A stretch of DNA of 38,847 bases from NCBI GenBank assembly GCA_014656015.1, contig BNBP01000068.1, positions 1 to 38,847 on the forward strand, given 5' to 3'. Under the pieces are notes generated by a model. That model did not search any database, was not told where the DNA came from, and saw only the letters and a list, made by a program, of their open reading frames with translations. Positions 23,853-33,051 of the stretch are shown one piece after another (the stretch's first letter is position 1; each line of letters begins with the position of its first letter). The translations under genes were made by a program, and so were the position numbers. This stretch comes from Streptomyces griseoaurantiacus (GTDB taxonomy: Bacteria > Actinomycetota > Actinomycetes > Streptomycetales > Streptomycetaceae).

Positions 23853-26800
23853 ATGCCCGCCCGTATCACCGACCCCGAGCAGCTCAAGGAGCTCCTCGGC
23901 ATCCCGTTCACCCCGGAGCAGACGGCCTGCATCATCGCGCCGCCCGCCCCGCAGGTGATCGTCGCCGGAGCCGGTTCGGGCAAGACGACGGTGATGGCCG
24001 CGCGCGTGGTGTGGCTGGTCGGCACCGGCCAGGTCGCGCCCGAACAGGTGCTCGGGCTGACGTTCACCAACAAGGCCGCGGGCGAACTCGCCGAGCGCGT
24101 CCGCAAGGCCCTGGTCAGGGCCGGCGTCACGGACCCCGACGCGATCGACCCCGACAACCCGCCCGGCGAACCGCTGATCTCCACCTACCACGCCTTCGCC
24201 GGCCGCCTGCTGACCGACCACGGGCTGCGCATCGGCCTGGAGCCCACCTCGCGGCTCCTCGCCGACGCCACCCGCTACCAGCTCGCCGCCCGCGTGCTGC
24301 GCGAGGCCCCCGGCCCCTACCCCGCGCTCACCCGGTCCTTCCCCGACCTCGTCAGCGACCTGCTGGCACTGGACTCCGAACTCGCCGAGCACCTGGTGCG
24401 CCCCACAGAGGTGCAGGCGTTCGACGCCGAGCTCCTCGACACCCTGGCGGGCGTCCGGCTCGGCAACGCCGACCTGCGCAAGGTCCCCGAGGCGGCCGCC
24501 GCCCGCCGCTCCCTGGCCGGGCTGGTGGAGCGCTACCGCGCCGCGAAGCGCGAGCGGGACCTGCTCGACTTCGGCGACCAGATCGCCCTCTCGGCCGCCC
24601 TCTCGGGCCTGCCCGAGGTCGGGAGGATCCTGCGCGAGGAGTTCCGTGTGGTGCTGCTCGACGAGTACCAGGACACCTCGGTCGCCCAGCGGGTCCTGCT
24701 CTCCGGGCTCTTCGGGGGCGGCAGCGGGCACCCCGTCACCGCCGTCGGCGACCCCTGCCAGGCGATCTACGGCTGGCGCGGCGCCTCCGTCGCCAACCTG
24801 GACGACTTCCCCGCACACTTCCCGCACGCCGACGGCCGCCCCGCCGCCCGCCAGGCCCTCAGCGAGAACCGGCGCAGCGGCGGCCGACTCCTGGACCTCG
24901 CCAACGGTCTCGCCGCGCCCCTGCGCGCGATGCACGCGGGCGTGGAGGCGCTGCGCCCGGCCCCGGGCGCCGAACGCGAGGGGCAGGTGCGCTGCGCCCT
25001 GCTGCGCACCCATGCCGAGGAGATCGGCTGGATCGCCGAGTCGATCGCCCACCTGGTGCGCACCGGCAAGGAGCCCGGCGAGATCGCGGTCCTGTGCCGC
25101 ACGGCGGGCGACTTCGCCGAGATCCAGGGCGCCCTCGTCGCCCGGGACGTGCCCGTGGAGGTCGTCGGCCTGTCCGGGCTGCTCCACCTGCCCGAGGTGG
25201 CGGACCTCGTCGCCGTCTGCGAGGTGCTCCAGGACCCCGGCGCCAACGCCTCCCTGGTCCGTCTGCTCACCGGCCCCCGCTGGCGCATCGGCCCCCGCGA
25301 CCTGGCGCTGCTCGGACGCCGCGCCCGCCTGCTCGTGTCCCACACCCGCGTGGACGAGGACGACCCCGATGTGCGGCTCGCCGCCGCCGTCGAGGGCGTC
25401 GACCCGACGGAGGTCGTCTCGCTCGCGGACGCCCTCGACACCTTCCTCGAACTGCCCATGGAGGCCGGACACGAGGACGACGGACTGCCGTTCTCCTCCG
25501 ACGCGCGCGTCCGGTTCGCCCGGCTCGCCGCCGAACTGCGCGACCTGCGCCGCTCGCTGGCCGACCCGCTGATGGACGTGCTGCACCGCGTGCTCGCCGT
25601 CACCGGCCTGGAGGTCGAGCTGTCCGCCTCCCCGCACGCCCTGGCCGCCCGCCGCCGGGAGACCCTCGCCAACTTCCTGGACGTCGCCGCCTCCTTCGCG
25701 GCCAACGAACCCGAGACGAGCCTGCTCGCCTTCCTCGGTTTCCTGCGCACCGCCGCGCAGTACGAGAAAGGCCTGGACAACGCGCTGCCCGGTGGCGAGA
25801 ACACCGTCAAGGTGCTCACCGCGCACAAGTCCAAGGGTCTGGAATGGGACGTCGTCGCCGTTCCCGGACTGGTCACCGGCACCTTCCCGAGCACCCAGGG
25901 CCGCGAGAAGTGGACCGCCCAGGGCAAGGTGCTGCCGCACCCGCTGCGCGGCGACGCGGCCACGCTCCCCGAGGTGGAGTCCTGGGACTCCCGGGGACTG
26001 CGCGGCTTCCACGAGGCGATGAAGGAGCACCAGCTCACCGAGGAGCTGCGCCTCGGGTACGTGACGTTCACCCGCCCGCGTTCGCTGCTGCTCGGCTCCG
26101 GCCACTGGTGGGGCCCGTCGCAGAAGAAACCCCGCGGCCCCTCCGACTTCCTCGTGGCCCTGTACGCGCACTGCGCGGCCGGGCACGGCGAGATCGAGGC
26201 CTGGGCGGAGCCGCCGGCCGAGGGCGAGGAGAACCCGGCCCTGCTCGCGGCCTCCGCCGACCGTGCCTGGCCGCTGCCGCTGGACGAGGCCGCGCTGGCC
26301 CGCCGCCGTGCCGCCGCCGAGACCGTCCTGGCACACCTGGAGCACACGGCCTCCCTCGTGTCCGCGTCCGCCGCGGAGGCCGCCGCACCGCGGGCCGCGC
26401 ACGACCCGTTCACGCACGAGGACCCGGACTGGCCCCCGCCGGACGAGGAGCCGCCGTACGACCCGGACGAGGAGCCCCCGTACGGGCCGCCGGACGACGA
26501 CCCCCTCGACGGCCTGCCCGAGGAGGAGCCCTTCCCCGGTCCGCCCGAGGAGGGGGACGAGGACGGGTACGTGTACGCCGACCGCGAGGAGGAGGAGCCG
26601 GGGGGCGGGACCGGCTCCCGGTCCGTCGGCCGCCCGGCGGACCGCCCCGTCGTGCCCCACCAGGCACCACCCCCCGGGACGCAGTCCGGCCCGGAACGGA
26701 TCCCGCACTCGCGCACCGCGGACGTGCCCGGCGGCACACCGCTCACCCCCGAGGAGGCCCGCACGCTGGCTTCCTGGGACCGCGACCTCGACGCGCTCAC

Positions 26801-27590
26801 CGGAGAGCTGCTGCGGGCCCGCGCGGGCGTCACCGAGGTCGTCCTCCCGGCTTCGCTGACCGCCTCGCAGCTCATGAGGCTGGCCGAGGACCCGGACGGG
26901 CTGGCACAGGAGCTTGCCCGCCCGATGCCCCGGCCTCCGCAGCCCGCGGCCCGACGGGGCACCCGGTTCCACGCCTGGGTCGAAAGCAGGTTCGAGGCGC
27001 TGCGGCTGCCGATGCTGGAACCCGACGAGCTGCCGGGCACCGAGGCCGAGATCGCCGACGAGCGCGATCTGGAGGCACTCAAGGAGGCCTTCGCCCGCAC
27101 GCCCTACGCCCACCGCACCCCGTACCGGGTGGAGGCGCCCTTCCAGATCGGCATCGCCGGACGCGTCGTACGGGGCCGCATCGACGCGGTCTACCGCGAG
27201 GGCGAGGGCGGGACGGCGCGGTACGAGATCGTCGACTGGAAGACCAACCGGGCGCCCACCGCCGACCCGCTGCAGCTCGCCGTGTACCGGCTGGCCTGGG
27301 CCGAGCAGCGGGGTGTGCCCCTGGAGCGGGTCACGGCGGCGTTCGTGTACGTGCGCCGGGGCGAGGTCGTACGGCCGCCGGACCTGCCGGGGCGGGCCGA
27401 ACTGGAGCGGCTGCTGGGCGCCGGGGAGAGCGGCGTGCCGGCCGCCGGGGAGCCCCGGACGGCGATCCGGGACGGGAGGCGGTACGAGGACGGCACCGAA
27501 ACGATCACCGGCGTACCCGAAACGCTCACCGACGGTGTCCGGCCGCCCACCGACGAACCGCCGGGAGGGGATGTCGGCGCAGGCCGTTAG
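23853..27590 (+). CDS. adnB: Helicase-nuclease AdnB-like (UvrD/PcrA-type with C-terminal nuclease)
   Basis: A 1245-residue partner of AdnA. ATG 23853 fits the leaderless promoter. SF1 motifs: GAGSGKTT (about residue 40), FTNKAAGEL, DEYQDTS, GDPCQAIYGWRGAS, ENRRSGGRLL, TAHKSKGLEWDVV and VTFTRPRSLLL. The nuclease domain near the C-terminus has RGTRFHAWVE, and VDWKTNRAP (about 1127) followed by LQLAVYRLAW, the PD-(D/E)XK core. An acidic Pro/Glu/Asp-rich linker (nt about 26430-26600) separates motor and nuclease; it is longer than in mycobacterial AdnB (about 1100 residues). AdnAB replaces RecBCD/AddAB in actinobacteria. Confidence 0.92.
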   Translation: MPARITDPEQLKELLGIPFTPEQTACIIAPPAPQVIVAGAGSGKTTVMAARVVWLVGTGQVAPEQVLGLTFTNKAAGELAERVRKALVRAGVTDPDAIDPDNPPGEPLISTYHAFAGRLLTDHGLRIGLEPTSRLLADATRYQLAARVLREAPGPYPALTRSFPDLVSDLLALDSELAEHLVRPTEVQAFDAELLDTLAGVRLGNADLRKVPEAAAARRSLAGLVERYRAAKRERDLLDFGDQIALSAALSGLPEVGRILREEFRVVLLDEYQDTSVAQRVLLSGLFGGGSGHPVTAVGDPCQAIYGWRGASVANLDDFPAHFPHADGRPAARQALSENRRSGGRLLDLANGLAAPLRAMHAGVEALRPAPGAEREGQVRCALLRTHAEEIGWIAESIAHLVRTGKEPGEIAVLCRTAGDFAEIQGALVARDVPVEVVGLSGLLHLPEVADLVAVCEVLQDPGANASLVRLLTGPRWRIGPRDLALLGRRARLLVSHTRVDEDDPDVRLAAAVEGVDPTEVVSLADALDTFLELPMEAGHEDDGLPFSSDARVRFARLAAELRDLRRSLADPLMDVLHRVLAVTGLEVELSASPHALAARRRETLANFLDVAASFAANEPETSLLAFLGFLRTAAQYEKGLDNALPGGENTVKVLTAHKSKGLEWDVVAVPGLVTGTFPSTQGREKWTAQGKVLPHPLRGDAATLPEVESWDSRGLRGFHEAMKEHQLTEELRLGYVTFTRPRSLLLGSGHWWGPSQKKPRGPSDFLVALYAHCAAGHGEIEAWAEPPAEGEENPALLAASADRAWPLPLDEAALARRRAAAETVLAHLEHTASLVSASAAEAAAPRAAHDPFTHEDPDWPPPDEEPPYDPDEEPPYGPPDDDPLDGLPEEEPFPGPPEEGDEDGYVYADREEEEPGGGTGSRSVGRPADRPVVPHQAPPPGTQSGPERIPHSRTADVPGGTPLTPEEARTLASWDRDLDALTGELLRARAGVTEVVLPASLTASQLMRLAEDPDGLAQELARPMPRPPQPAARRGTRFHAWVESRFEALRLPMLEPDELPGTEAEIADERDLEALKEAFARTPYAHRTPYRVEAPFQIGIAGRVVRGRIDAVYREGEGGTARYEIVDWKTNRAPTADPLQLAVYRLAWAEQRGVPLERVTAAFVYVRRGEVVRPPDLPGRAELERLLGAGESGVPAAGEPRTAIRDGRRYEDGTETITGVPETLTDGVRPPTDEPPGGDVGAGR

Positions 27591-27593
27591 GCT
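27571..27593 (+). promoter_or_regulatory. RecA_NDp-like promoter of the M20 peptidase gene, inside the 3' end of adnB
   Basis: ATGTCGGCG (27571-27579), N8, TAGGCT (27588-27593). It has two differences from the TTGTCRGTG consensus but exact spacing. The peptidase ATG is 7 bases past the -10, so a leaderless transcript is likely. The -35 part overlaps the last codons of adnB. Confidence 0.6.
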
Positions 27594-27600
27594 CGTGGGT

Positions 27601-29004
27601 ATGAGCACCACCCCGGACAGCGCCGTCCGCACGTACATCGACCGCCATCGTGCCGCCTTCCTCGACGACCTCGTGGAGTGGCTGCGCATCCCGTCGGTGT
27701 CCGCGCAGCCCGAGCACGCTCCGGACGTGCGGCGCAGCGCCGAGTGGCTCGCCGCCCGGCTGGCCGGGACCGGCTTCCCGACCGCCGAGGTGTGGCCCAC
27801 CGCGGGCGCCCCGGCGGTCTTCGCCGAGTGGCCCAGCGAGGACCCGCTGGCGCCCACCGTGCTGGTCTACGGCCACCACGACGTGCAGCCCGCCGCCCGC
27901 GAGGACGGCTGGGAGAGCGAGCCCTTCGCACCGGAGATCCGCGAGGGCCGGCTGTACGGGCGCGGGGCAGCCGACGACAAGGGGCAGGTGTTCTTCCACA
28001 CACTCGGCGTGCGCGCACACCTCGCCGCCACCGGGCGCACCGCCCCCGCCGTCCACCTGAAGCTGCTGATCGAGGGCGAGGAGGAGTCCGGCTCCCCGCA
28101 CTTCCGCGCCCTCCTCGAGGCAAACGCGGACCGGCTCGCCGCCGACGCCGTGATCGTCTCCGACACCGGCATGTGGTCCGAGGACACCCCCACGGTGTGC
28201 ACGGGCATGCGAGGGCTCGCCGAGTGCGAGATCGTTCTGCACGGTCCGGAGCAGGACATCCACTCCGGCTCCTTCGGCGGCGCGGTGCCCAATCCGGCGA
28301 CCGCCCTCGCCCGGCTGGTCGCCGCGCTGCACGACGAGGACGCCCGGGTGGCGGTCCCCGGCTTCTACGACGGCGTGAGCGATCTCACCGATCGCGAACG
28401 GGCCCTCTTCGCCGAACTGCCCTTCGACGAGGAGCGGTGGTTGCGCACCGCCAGATCCACGGCCACCCACGGCGAAGCCGGCTACACCACCCTGGAGCGC
28501 GTCTGGGCCCGCCCCACCGCCGAGGTCAACGGCATCGGCGGGGGCTACCAGGGCCCCGGCAGCAAGACCGTCGTGCCGGCCTCGGCCCGGGTCAAACTGT
28601 CCTTCCGGCTCGTCGACGGGCAGGAGCCCGACCACATCGAGAAGGTGGTCCGCGCCTGGGCCGCCGAGCAGGTGCCCGCCGGTATCCGGTCCGAGATCAT
28701 TTTCGGCCCCGCCACCCGCCCGTGCCTGACCCCGCTGGACCACCCGGCGCTGCGCTCGCTCGTACGTGCGATGGGCCGGGCCTTCGAACAGCCGATCCGC
28801 TACACCCGGGAAGGCGGCTCGGGGCCCGCCGCCGACCTCCAGGAGGTGCTCGGCGCCCCGGTGCTGTTCCTCGGCATCTCCGTGCCGTCCGACGGCTGGC
28901 ACGCGCCGAACGAGAAGGTCGAACTGGACCTGCTCCTCAAAGGCGCGGAGGCCGGCGCACACCTGTGGAGCGACCTCGGGGAGAGCTGGCGCCATGAGCG
29001 GTGA
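27601..29004 (+). CDS. M20-family dipeptidase (zinc metallopeptidase)
   Basis: A 467-residue cytosolic dipeptidase. ATG 27601 fits the leaderless promoter. Metal and catalytic motifs: GHHDVQP (about residue 91), GRGAADDKGQ (bridging Asp), IEGEEESGSP (catalytic Glu pair), SDTGMW, and C-terminal WHAPNEKV. The dimerisation domain lies between, with the conserved HSGSFGGAVPNP. It is the carboxypeptidase S/PepV-like group; exact substrate unknown. It lies 10 bases after adnB, and its position in a DNA-repair block with a damage-type promoter is unexplained by its chemistry. Confidence 0.9.
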   Translation: MSTTPDSAVRTYIDRHRAAFLDDLVEWLRIPSVSAQPEHAPDVRRSAEWLAARLAGTGFPTAEVWPTAGAPAVFAEWPSEDPLAPTVLVYGHHDVQPAAREDGWESEPFAPEIREGRLYGRGAADDKGQVFFHTLGVRAHLAATGRTAPAVHLKLLIEGEEESGSPHFRALLEANADRLAADAVIVSDTGMWSEDTPTVCTGMRGLAECEIVLHGPEQDIHSGSFGGAVPNPATALARLVAALHDEDARVAVPGFYDGVSDLTDRERALFAELPFDEERWLRTARSTATHGEAGYTTLERVWARPTAEVNGIGGGYQGPGSKTVVPASARVKLSFRLVDGQEPDHIEKVVRAWAAEQVPAGIRSEIIFGPATRPCLTPLDHPALRSLVRAMGRAFEQPIRYTREGGSGPAADLQEVLGAPVLFLGISVPSDGWHAPNEKVELDLLLKGAEAGAHLWSDLGESWRHER

Positions 29005-29167
29005 CCGTCCCGCAGGACGGACCGGCCGCCGCGCCCTGCTCCGGGCGCGGCACACTGGGGAGGCCGCCCCGGACGCCCAGATCCCGCCGGACCCGGTCGC
29101 CTCCCGCCGTCCGTCCCGCTGAACCGCCCACCGATCCACCGCACCCCTGGGGGAGTTGGAAGCACCT

Positions 29168-30115
29168 GTGACCACCTGGACCGACCACACCGCCGACCGC
29201 GACAGGCCCGTCTCGCTCACCGCCCCGAGCGGCGTCGACCGGGCCGCCCATCACCGTCTCGACGAGGCATGGCTCGCGGCGGCCTGGAGCCACCCCTCGA
29301 CGCGCTGCTTCGTGGTCTCCGGCGGCCAGGTACTCATCGACGAGACGGAGGACGGCCGGACCGAACTGGTCATGACCCCGTCCTTCGAGGCCCCGCTCAC
29401 CGAGGCCCACCGCTACTTCCTCGGCACGGACGACGACGGAGTGAGCTACTTCGCCCTCCAGAAGGACACCCTGCCGGGCCGCATCGACCAGTCCGCACGC
29501 CCCGCCGGGCTCCGCGAGGCCGGACTGCTGCTGTCCCCGCGGGACGCGGGCCTCATGGTGCACGCGGTCGCCCTGGAGAACTGGCAGCGCCTGCACCGCT
29601 ACTGCTCCCGCTGCGGCGAACGCACCGTGATCGCGGCGGCCGGCCACATCCGCCGTTGCCCGGCCTGCGGCGCCGAGCACTACCCGCGCACCGACCCCGC
29701 CGTGATCATGGCGGTCACCGACGACCAGGACCGCATCCTGCTCGGCCGCCAGGTGCACTGGCCCGAGGGCCGCTTCTCCACGCTCGCCGGCTTCGTCGAG
29801 CCGGGGGAGTCCATCGAGCAGTCCGTGCGCCGGGAGGTCTTCGAGGAGGCGGGCATCACCGTCGGCGACGTCCAGTACGTCGCCAGCCAGCCCTGGCCCT
29901 TTCCCTCCAGCCTCATGCTCGGCTTCATGGCCCAGGCCACCGACACCGACATCGACGTCGACGGCGACGAGATCCACGAGGCGCGCTGGTTCTCCCGCGA
30001 GGACCTGCGGGCCGGTTTCGAGTCCGGCGAGGTCCTTCCGCCCTACGGCATCTCCATCGCGGCCCGCCTGATCGAACTGTGGTACGGCAAGCCGCTCCCC
30101 ACCAGGGCGGTCTGA
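29168..30115 (+). CDS. nudC: NUDIX hydrolase NudC (NADH pyrophosphatase / NAD-RNA decapping type)
   Basis: A 315-residue protein; GTG 29168 chosen with GGAAG 5 bases upstream (TTG 29156 is a weaker option). The N-terminal domain is followed by a four-Cys zinc ribbon (CSRCG and CPACG, about residues 147-167). The NUDIX box GFVEPGESIEQSVRREVFEEAGI (split by position: Gly near 208, REVFEEAG near 218-225) gives the metal-binding Glu residues. SQPWPFPSS right after it is the NudC signature. It cleaves NAD(H) to NMN(H) and AMP and can remove NAD caps from RNA. The M. tuberculosis homologue Rv3199c sits in the same neighbourhood. The 160 bases before it hold no gene. Confidence 0.92.
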   Translation: MTTWTDHTADRDRPVSLTAPSGVDRAAHHRLDEAWLAAAWSHPSTRCFVVSGGQVLIDETEDGRTELVMTPSFEAPLTEAHRYFLGTDDDGVSYFALQKDTLPGRIDQSARPAGLREAGLLLSPRDAGLMVHAVALENWQRLHRYCSRCGERTVIAAAGHIRRCPACGAEHYPRTDPAVIMAVTDDQDRILLGRQVHWPEGRFSTLAGFVEPGESIEQSVRREVFEEAGITVGDVQYVASQPWPFPSSLMLGFMAQATDTDIDVDGDEIHEARWFSREDLRAGFESGEVLPPYGISIAARLIELWYGKPLPTRAV

Positions 30116-30154
30116 GACGGCACGTCCGACGGCACCCGACGGCGGCGACGTGCA

Positions 30155-30182
30155 GAAGGCCCCCGCGGCTGCGGGGGCCTTC
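30155..30182. terminator. Bidirectional 12-bp hairpin between nudC and mycoredoxin
   Basis: The arms GAAGGCCCCCGC (30155-30166) and GCGGGGGCCTTC (30171-30182) pair perfectly around GGCT. The hairpin stands between convergent genes, 40 bases after nudC and 20 bases after the mycoredoxin stop, so it can end both transcripts. There is no long T tract. Confidence 0.85.
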
Positions 30183-30201
30183 GCACGGAACGGGTCGGAC
30201 C

Positions 30202-30456
30202 TCAGGCGGCCATGGCCTGCTTGACCTGGGCCAGGGACGGGTTGGTCATCACCGTCTCGGAACCGGACGGGGAGACGACGAGAACGGTCGGGACCGTCTG
30301 GTTGCCCTCGTTCACCTTCTCCACGAACGCCGCCGACTGCGGGTCCTGCTCGATGTTGATCTCGTTGTACGAGATGCCCTCACGGTCCATCTGACTCTTC
30401 AGCCGACGGCAGTAGCCGCACCACGTGGTGCTGTACATCGTCACAGTGCCCGACAT
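30202..30456 (-). CDS. mrx1: Mycoredoxin (glutaredoxin-like, WCGYC)
   Basis: An 84-residue thioredoxin-fold protein with active site TTWCGYCRRL (Cys 13 and Cys 16) and cis-Pro TVPTV. Actinobacteria use such mycoredoxins with mycothiol to reduce mixed disulfides. The start at 30456 is preceded by GAAGGAG, spacing 12, somewhat long. A SigR-type promoter lies about 50-85 bases upstream. It is divergent from uvrD2, and both genes sit together in M. tuberculosis (Rv3198A and Rv3198c). Confidence 0.92.
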   Translation of the reverse strand: MSGTVTMYSTTWCGYCRRLKSQMDREGISYNEINIEQDPQSAAFVEKVNEGNQTVPTVLVVSPSGSETVMTNPSLAQVKQAMAA

Positions 30457-30513
30457 GTCGGTCCGTGCTCCTTCTCTCGTCAATGAGCGGGATGCGTCAT
30501 CGCTGCCGTGTTG

Positions 30514-30540
30514 AACGCATGTGAAGGACGTGTCATTCCC
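30514..30540 (-). promoter_or_regulatory. SigR-type promoter of the mycoredoxin gene (GGGAAT-N18-GTT)
   Basis: On the minus strand GGGAAT (30540-30535) is followed after 18 bases by GTT (30516-30514), a full match to the SigR consensus. It lies in the divergent region shared with uvrD2 and gives a leader of roughly 50 bases. Confidence 0.8.
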
Positions 30541-30656
30541 GGCCGGGCCGCCCTTCTCGCCGTGGACACGACAGTGGATGGTATTAGTACGACTACGTAT
30601 GCCTCCCTGTGGACAACCCGCCGCATCCGTCCCCACCGACCTGGCAGCATGGCGGG

Positions 30657-32885
30657 GTGACAGCAGCAACGCATTCCACCCTCTTCCCACGGGTACCGGA
30701 CTCCGCGGACGCCGTGCTCGACGGGCTCGACCCCGAGCAGCGCGCCGTCGCCACGGCCCTGCACGGGCCGGTGTGCGTACTGGCGGGAGCCGGCACGGGC
30801 AAGACCCGGGCGATCACCCATCGCATCGCCTACGGGGTGCGCGCGGGCATCCTCCAGCCCTCCAGCGTGCTCGCCGTCACCTTCACCAACCGCGCCGCGG
30901 GCGAGATGCGCGGCCGATTGCGGCAACTCGGCGCCGCCGGTGTGCAGGCCCGCACCTTCCACTCCGCCGCGCTGCGCCAGCTCCAGTACTTCTGGCCGAA
31001 GGCGGTCGGCGGCTCCCTGCCCCGTCTCGTCGACCGCAAGGTGCAGCTCGTCGCCGACGCGGCCGCCGCCTCCCGCATCCGCCTCGACCGCAACGAACTG
31101 CGGGACGTCACCGGCGAGATCGAGTGGTCCAAGGTCACCCAGACCGTTCCCGGCGACTACGCGGCGGCGGCCGCCAAGGCCGCCCGCGACACCCCCCGCG
31201 ACCCCGCCGAGATCGCCAAGCTCTACGAGGCCTACGAGGAGATCAAGCGCGACCGCGCCGTCATCGACTTCGAGGACGTGCTGCTGCTCACCGTCGGCAT
31301 CCTCCAGGACCGGCGCGACGTCGCCGAACAGGTCCGCGCCCAGTACCAGCACTTCGTGGTCGACGAGTACCAGGACGTCAGCCCCCTCCAGCAGCGCCTG
31401 CTGGAACTGTGGCTCGGCGACCGCGAGGACCTGTGCGTCGTCGGCGACGCCAGCCAGACCATCTACTCCTTCACCGGCGCCACCCCCGACCACCTGCTCG
31501 ACTTCCGGGTCCGCCACCCCGGGGCGACGGTTGTGAAACTCGTCCGCGACTACCGCTCCACCCCCCAGGTGGTGCACCTCGCCAACGGACTGCTCTCCCA
31601 GGCCCGCGGCCGCGCCGCCGACCACCGCCTGGAACTCGTCTCCCAACGCCCCGCGGGCCCCGAGCCGACCTACGCGGACTACGCCGACGAACCCTCCGAG
31701 GCCGAGGGCGCCGCCCGCCACATCCGCGCACTGCTGGACTCCGGGGTTCCCGCGGCGGAGATCGCGATCCTGTTCCGCACCAACTCCCAGTCCGAGACCT
31801 ACGAGCAGGCACTGGCCGACGCGGGCATCCCCTACCAGCTCCGCGGCGCCGAGCGTTTCTTCGACCGCCCCGAGGTGCGCAGGGCGATCCACGCCCTGCG
31901 TGCGGCCGCCCGCTTCGGCGGCAACGACTCCCGGCTCGACGACGTGGTCGACCTGCCCTCCCAGGTACGGGCCGTCCTCTCCGGCGAGGGCTGGACCGGT
32001 GAACCGCCGGCCGGCTCCGGCGCGGTCAGGGAACGCTGGGAGTCGCTGGCCGCCCTGGTCCACCTCGCCCAGGACTTCGCCACCGTCAGGGCGGACGTCA
32101 CCCTCGGCGACCTGATCACGGAACTGGACGAACGCGCGGGCGCCCAGCACGCACCCACGGTGCAGGGCGTCACCCTCGCCTCCCTGCACTCCGCCAAGGG
32201 ACTCGAGTGGGACGTCGTCTTCCTGGTCGGTGTCGCCGAGGGCATGATGCCGATCAGCTACGCCAGGACGGACGAGCAGATCGAGGAGGAGCGCCGGCTC
32301 CTCTACGTCGGAGTCACCCGGGCGAGGGAACGTCTCTTCGTCTCCTGGGCGCTCTCCCGCTCGCCCGGCGGACGCCCTAGCCGCCGCCCCAGCCGCTTCC
32401 TCGACGGTCTGCGCCCCGGCTCGACCGCGACGGGGGGCAGAAGCGGCGGACCGGGTGGCTCCGGAGGCGTCGAGCGCGGCTACGGCTCGGCCGGCGGGCG
32501 AGGCGGTGCGACGGGTGCGGGTGCCGTGCCCACCGCCCGCCGCACCCAGCGGACGGTGGCCCGCTGCAAGGTCTGCGGACGCACCCTGACGGACGCCGGC
32601 GAGATGAAACTGATGCGCTGCGAGGACTGTCCCTCCGACATGGACGAGGGACTGTACGAGCGGCTGCGGGAGTGGCGGGCCGTCCAGGCCGGGCGCAGCG
32701 GACAGCCCGCCTTCTGCGTCTTCACCGACCGGACGCTCATGGCCATCGCCGAGACGGTGCCCGAGGAGCCGGAGGAGCTGGCACGGATTCCCGGTGTCGG
32801 CATGCGCAAGTACAGACGGTACGGAGCCGAGGTCCTGGCCATCTGCGCAGGCCAGGAGGCCGCGGGCGAGGAGGCGAAAGGTTGA
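30657..32885 (+). CDS. uvrD2: ATP-dependent DNA helicase UvrD2
   Basis: A 742-residue SF1A helicase; GTG 30657 is 6 bases after a possible -10 (CAGCAT, 30645-30650), so a leaderless start is likely. Motifs: AGAGTGKTRA (about residue 43), FTNRAAGEM, DEYQDVSPLQ (about 237), GDASQTIYSFTGAT, DYRSTPQV, SLHSAKGLEW and VGVTRARERL. The C-terminus has a Gly-rich linker, then a tetracysteine zinc module (CKVCG and RCEDC, about 636-660), then an HRDC domain (AFCVFTDRTLMAIAE to the end). This domain order is diagnostic for actinobacterial UvrD2. The 200-base divergent region upstream also holds a perfect DnaA-box 9-mer at 30608-30616. Confidence 0.93.
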   Translation: MTAATHSTLFPRVPDSADAVLDGLDPEQRAVATALHGPVCVLAGAGTGKTRAITHRIAYGVRAGILQPSSVLAVTFTNRAAGEMRGRLRQLGAAGVQARTFHSAALRQLQYFWPKAVGGSLPRLVDRKVQLVADAAAASRIRLDRNELRDVTGEIEWSKVTQTVPGDYAAAAAKAARDTPRDPAEIAKLYEAYEEIKRDRAVIDFEDVLLLTVGILQDRRDVAEQVRAQYQHFVVDEYQDVSPLQQRLLELWLGDREDLCVVGDASQTIYSFTGATPDHLLDFRVRHPGATVVKLVRDYRSTPQVVHLANGLLSQARGRAADHRLELVSQRPAGPEPTYADYADEPSEAEGAARHIRALLDSGVPAAEIAILFRTNSQSETYEQALADAGIPYQLRGAERFFDRPEVRRAIHALRAAARFGGNDSRLDDVVDLPSQVRAVLSGEGWTGEPPAGSGAVRERWESLAALVHLAQDFATVRADVTLGDLITELDERAGAQHAPTVQGVTLASLHSAKGLEWDVVFLVGVAEGMMPISYARTDEQIEEERRLLYVGVTRARERLFVSWALSRSPGGRPSRRPSRFLDGLRPGSTATGGRSGGPGGSGGVERGYGSAGGRGGATGAGAVPTARRTQRTVARCKVCGRTLTDAGEMKLMRCEDCPSDMDEGLYERLREWRAVQAGRSGQPAFCVFTDRTLMAIAETVPEEPEELARIPGVGMRKYRRYGAEVLAICAGQEAAGEEAKG

Positions 32886-32898
32886 GTGGAACTCGTCG

Positions 32899-32938
32899 CA
32901 AAAATAGTTTGCGCATGCCCCGGGAATCCCCATAGGTT
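32899..32938 (+). promoter_or_regulatory. WhiB7/WblC autoregulatory promoter
   Basis: An A/T-rich tract (GCAAAAATAG, 32899-32908) touches the -35 TTGCGC (32909-32914). After 18 bases comes -10 TAGGTT (32933-32938). An A/T tract just before the -35 is the known mark of WhiB7-activated promoters, bound by the WhiB7 AT-hook. The predicted start (about 32944) coincides with a strong hairpin (32944-32984: CCACGGG with CCCGTGG, enclosing GGCCTT with AAGGCC), placing a stem at the very 5' end of the RNA. Confidence 0.8.
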
Positions 32939-33051
32939 CTAAGCCACGGGGACGGCGGCCTTCTCGAAGGCCCTGATCCCGTGGTCTACTTGCACATCCA
33001 GACGGATCGGCTCACCACCGGTCCCCGAGACGCCGAAGGGAGGCGATTTCA

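Noticed and set aside
1924..27857. Very long minus-strand frames opposite the lipoprotein, epimerase-moeZ, adnA and adnB genes
   Set aside because: They are composition shadows of high-GC codon use: no recognisable domains, and the opposite strand carries clear enzyme motifs.
30628..30650. RecA_NDp motif before uvrD2
   Set aside because: A -10-like CAGCAT is present, but the nonamer 8 bases upstream (CGTCCCCAC) does not match the TGTCRG core.
32922..32927. GGGAAT in the wblC promoter as a SigR -35
   Set aside because: The sequence 18 bases downstream is ACG, not GTT, whereas the WhiB7-type -35/-10 pair at 32909-32938 fits well.
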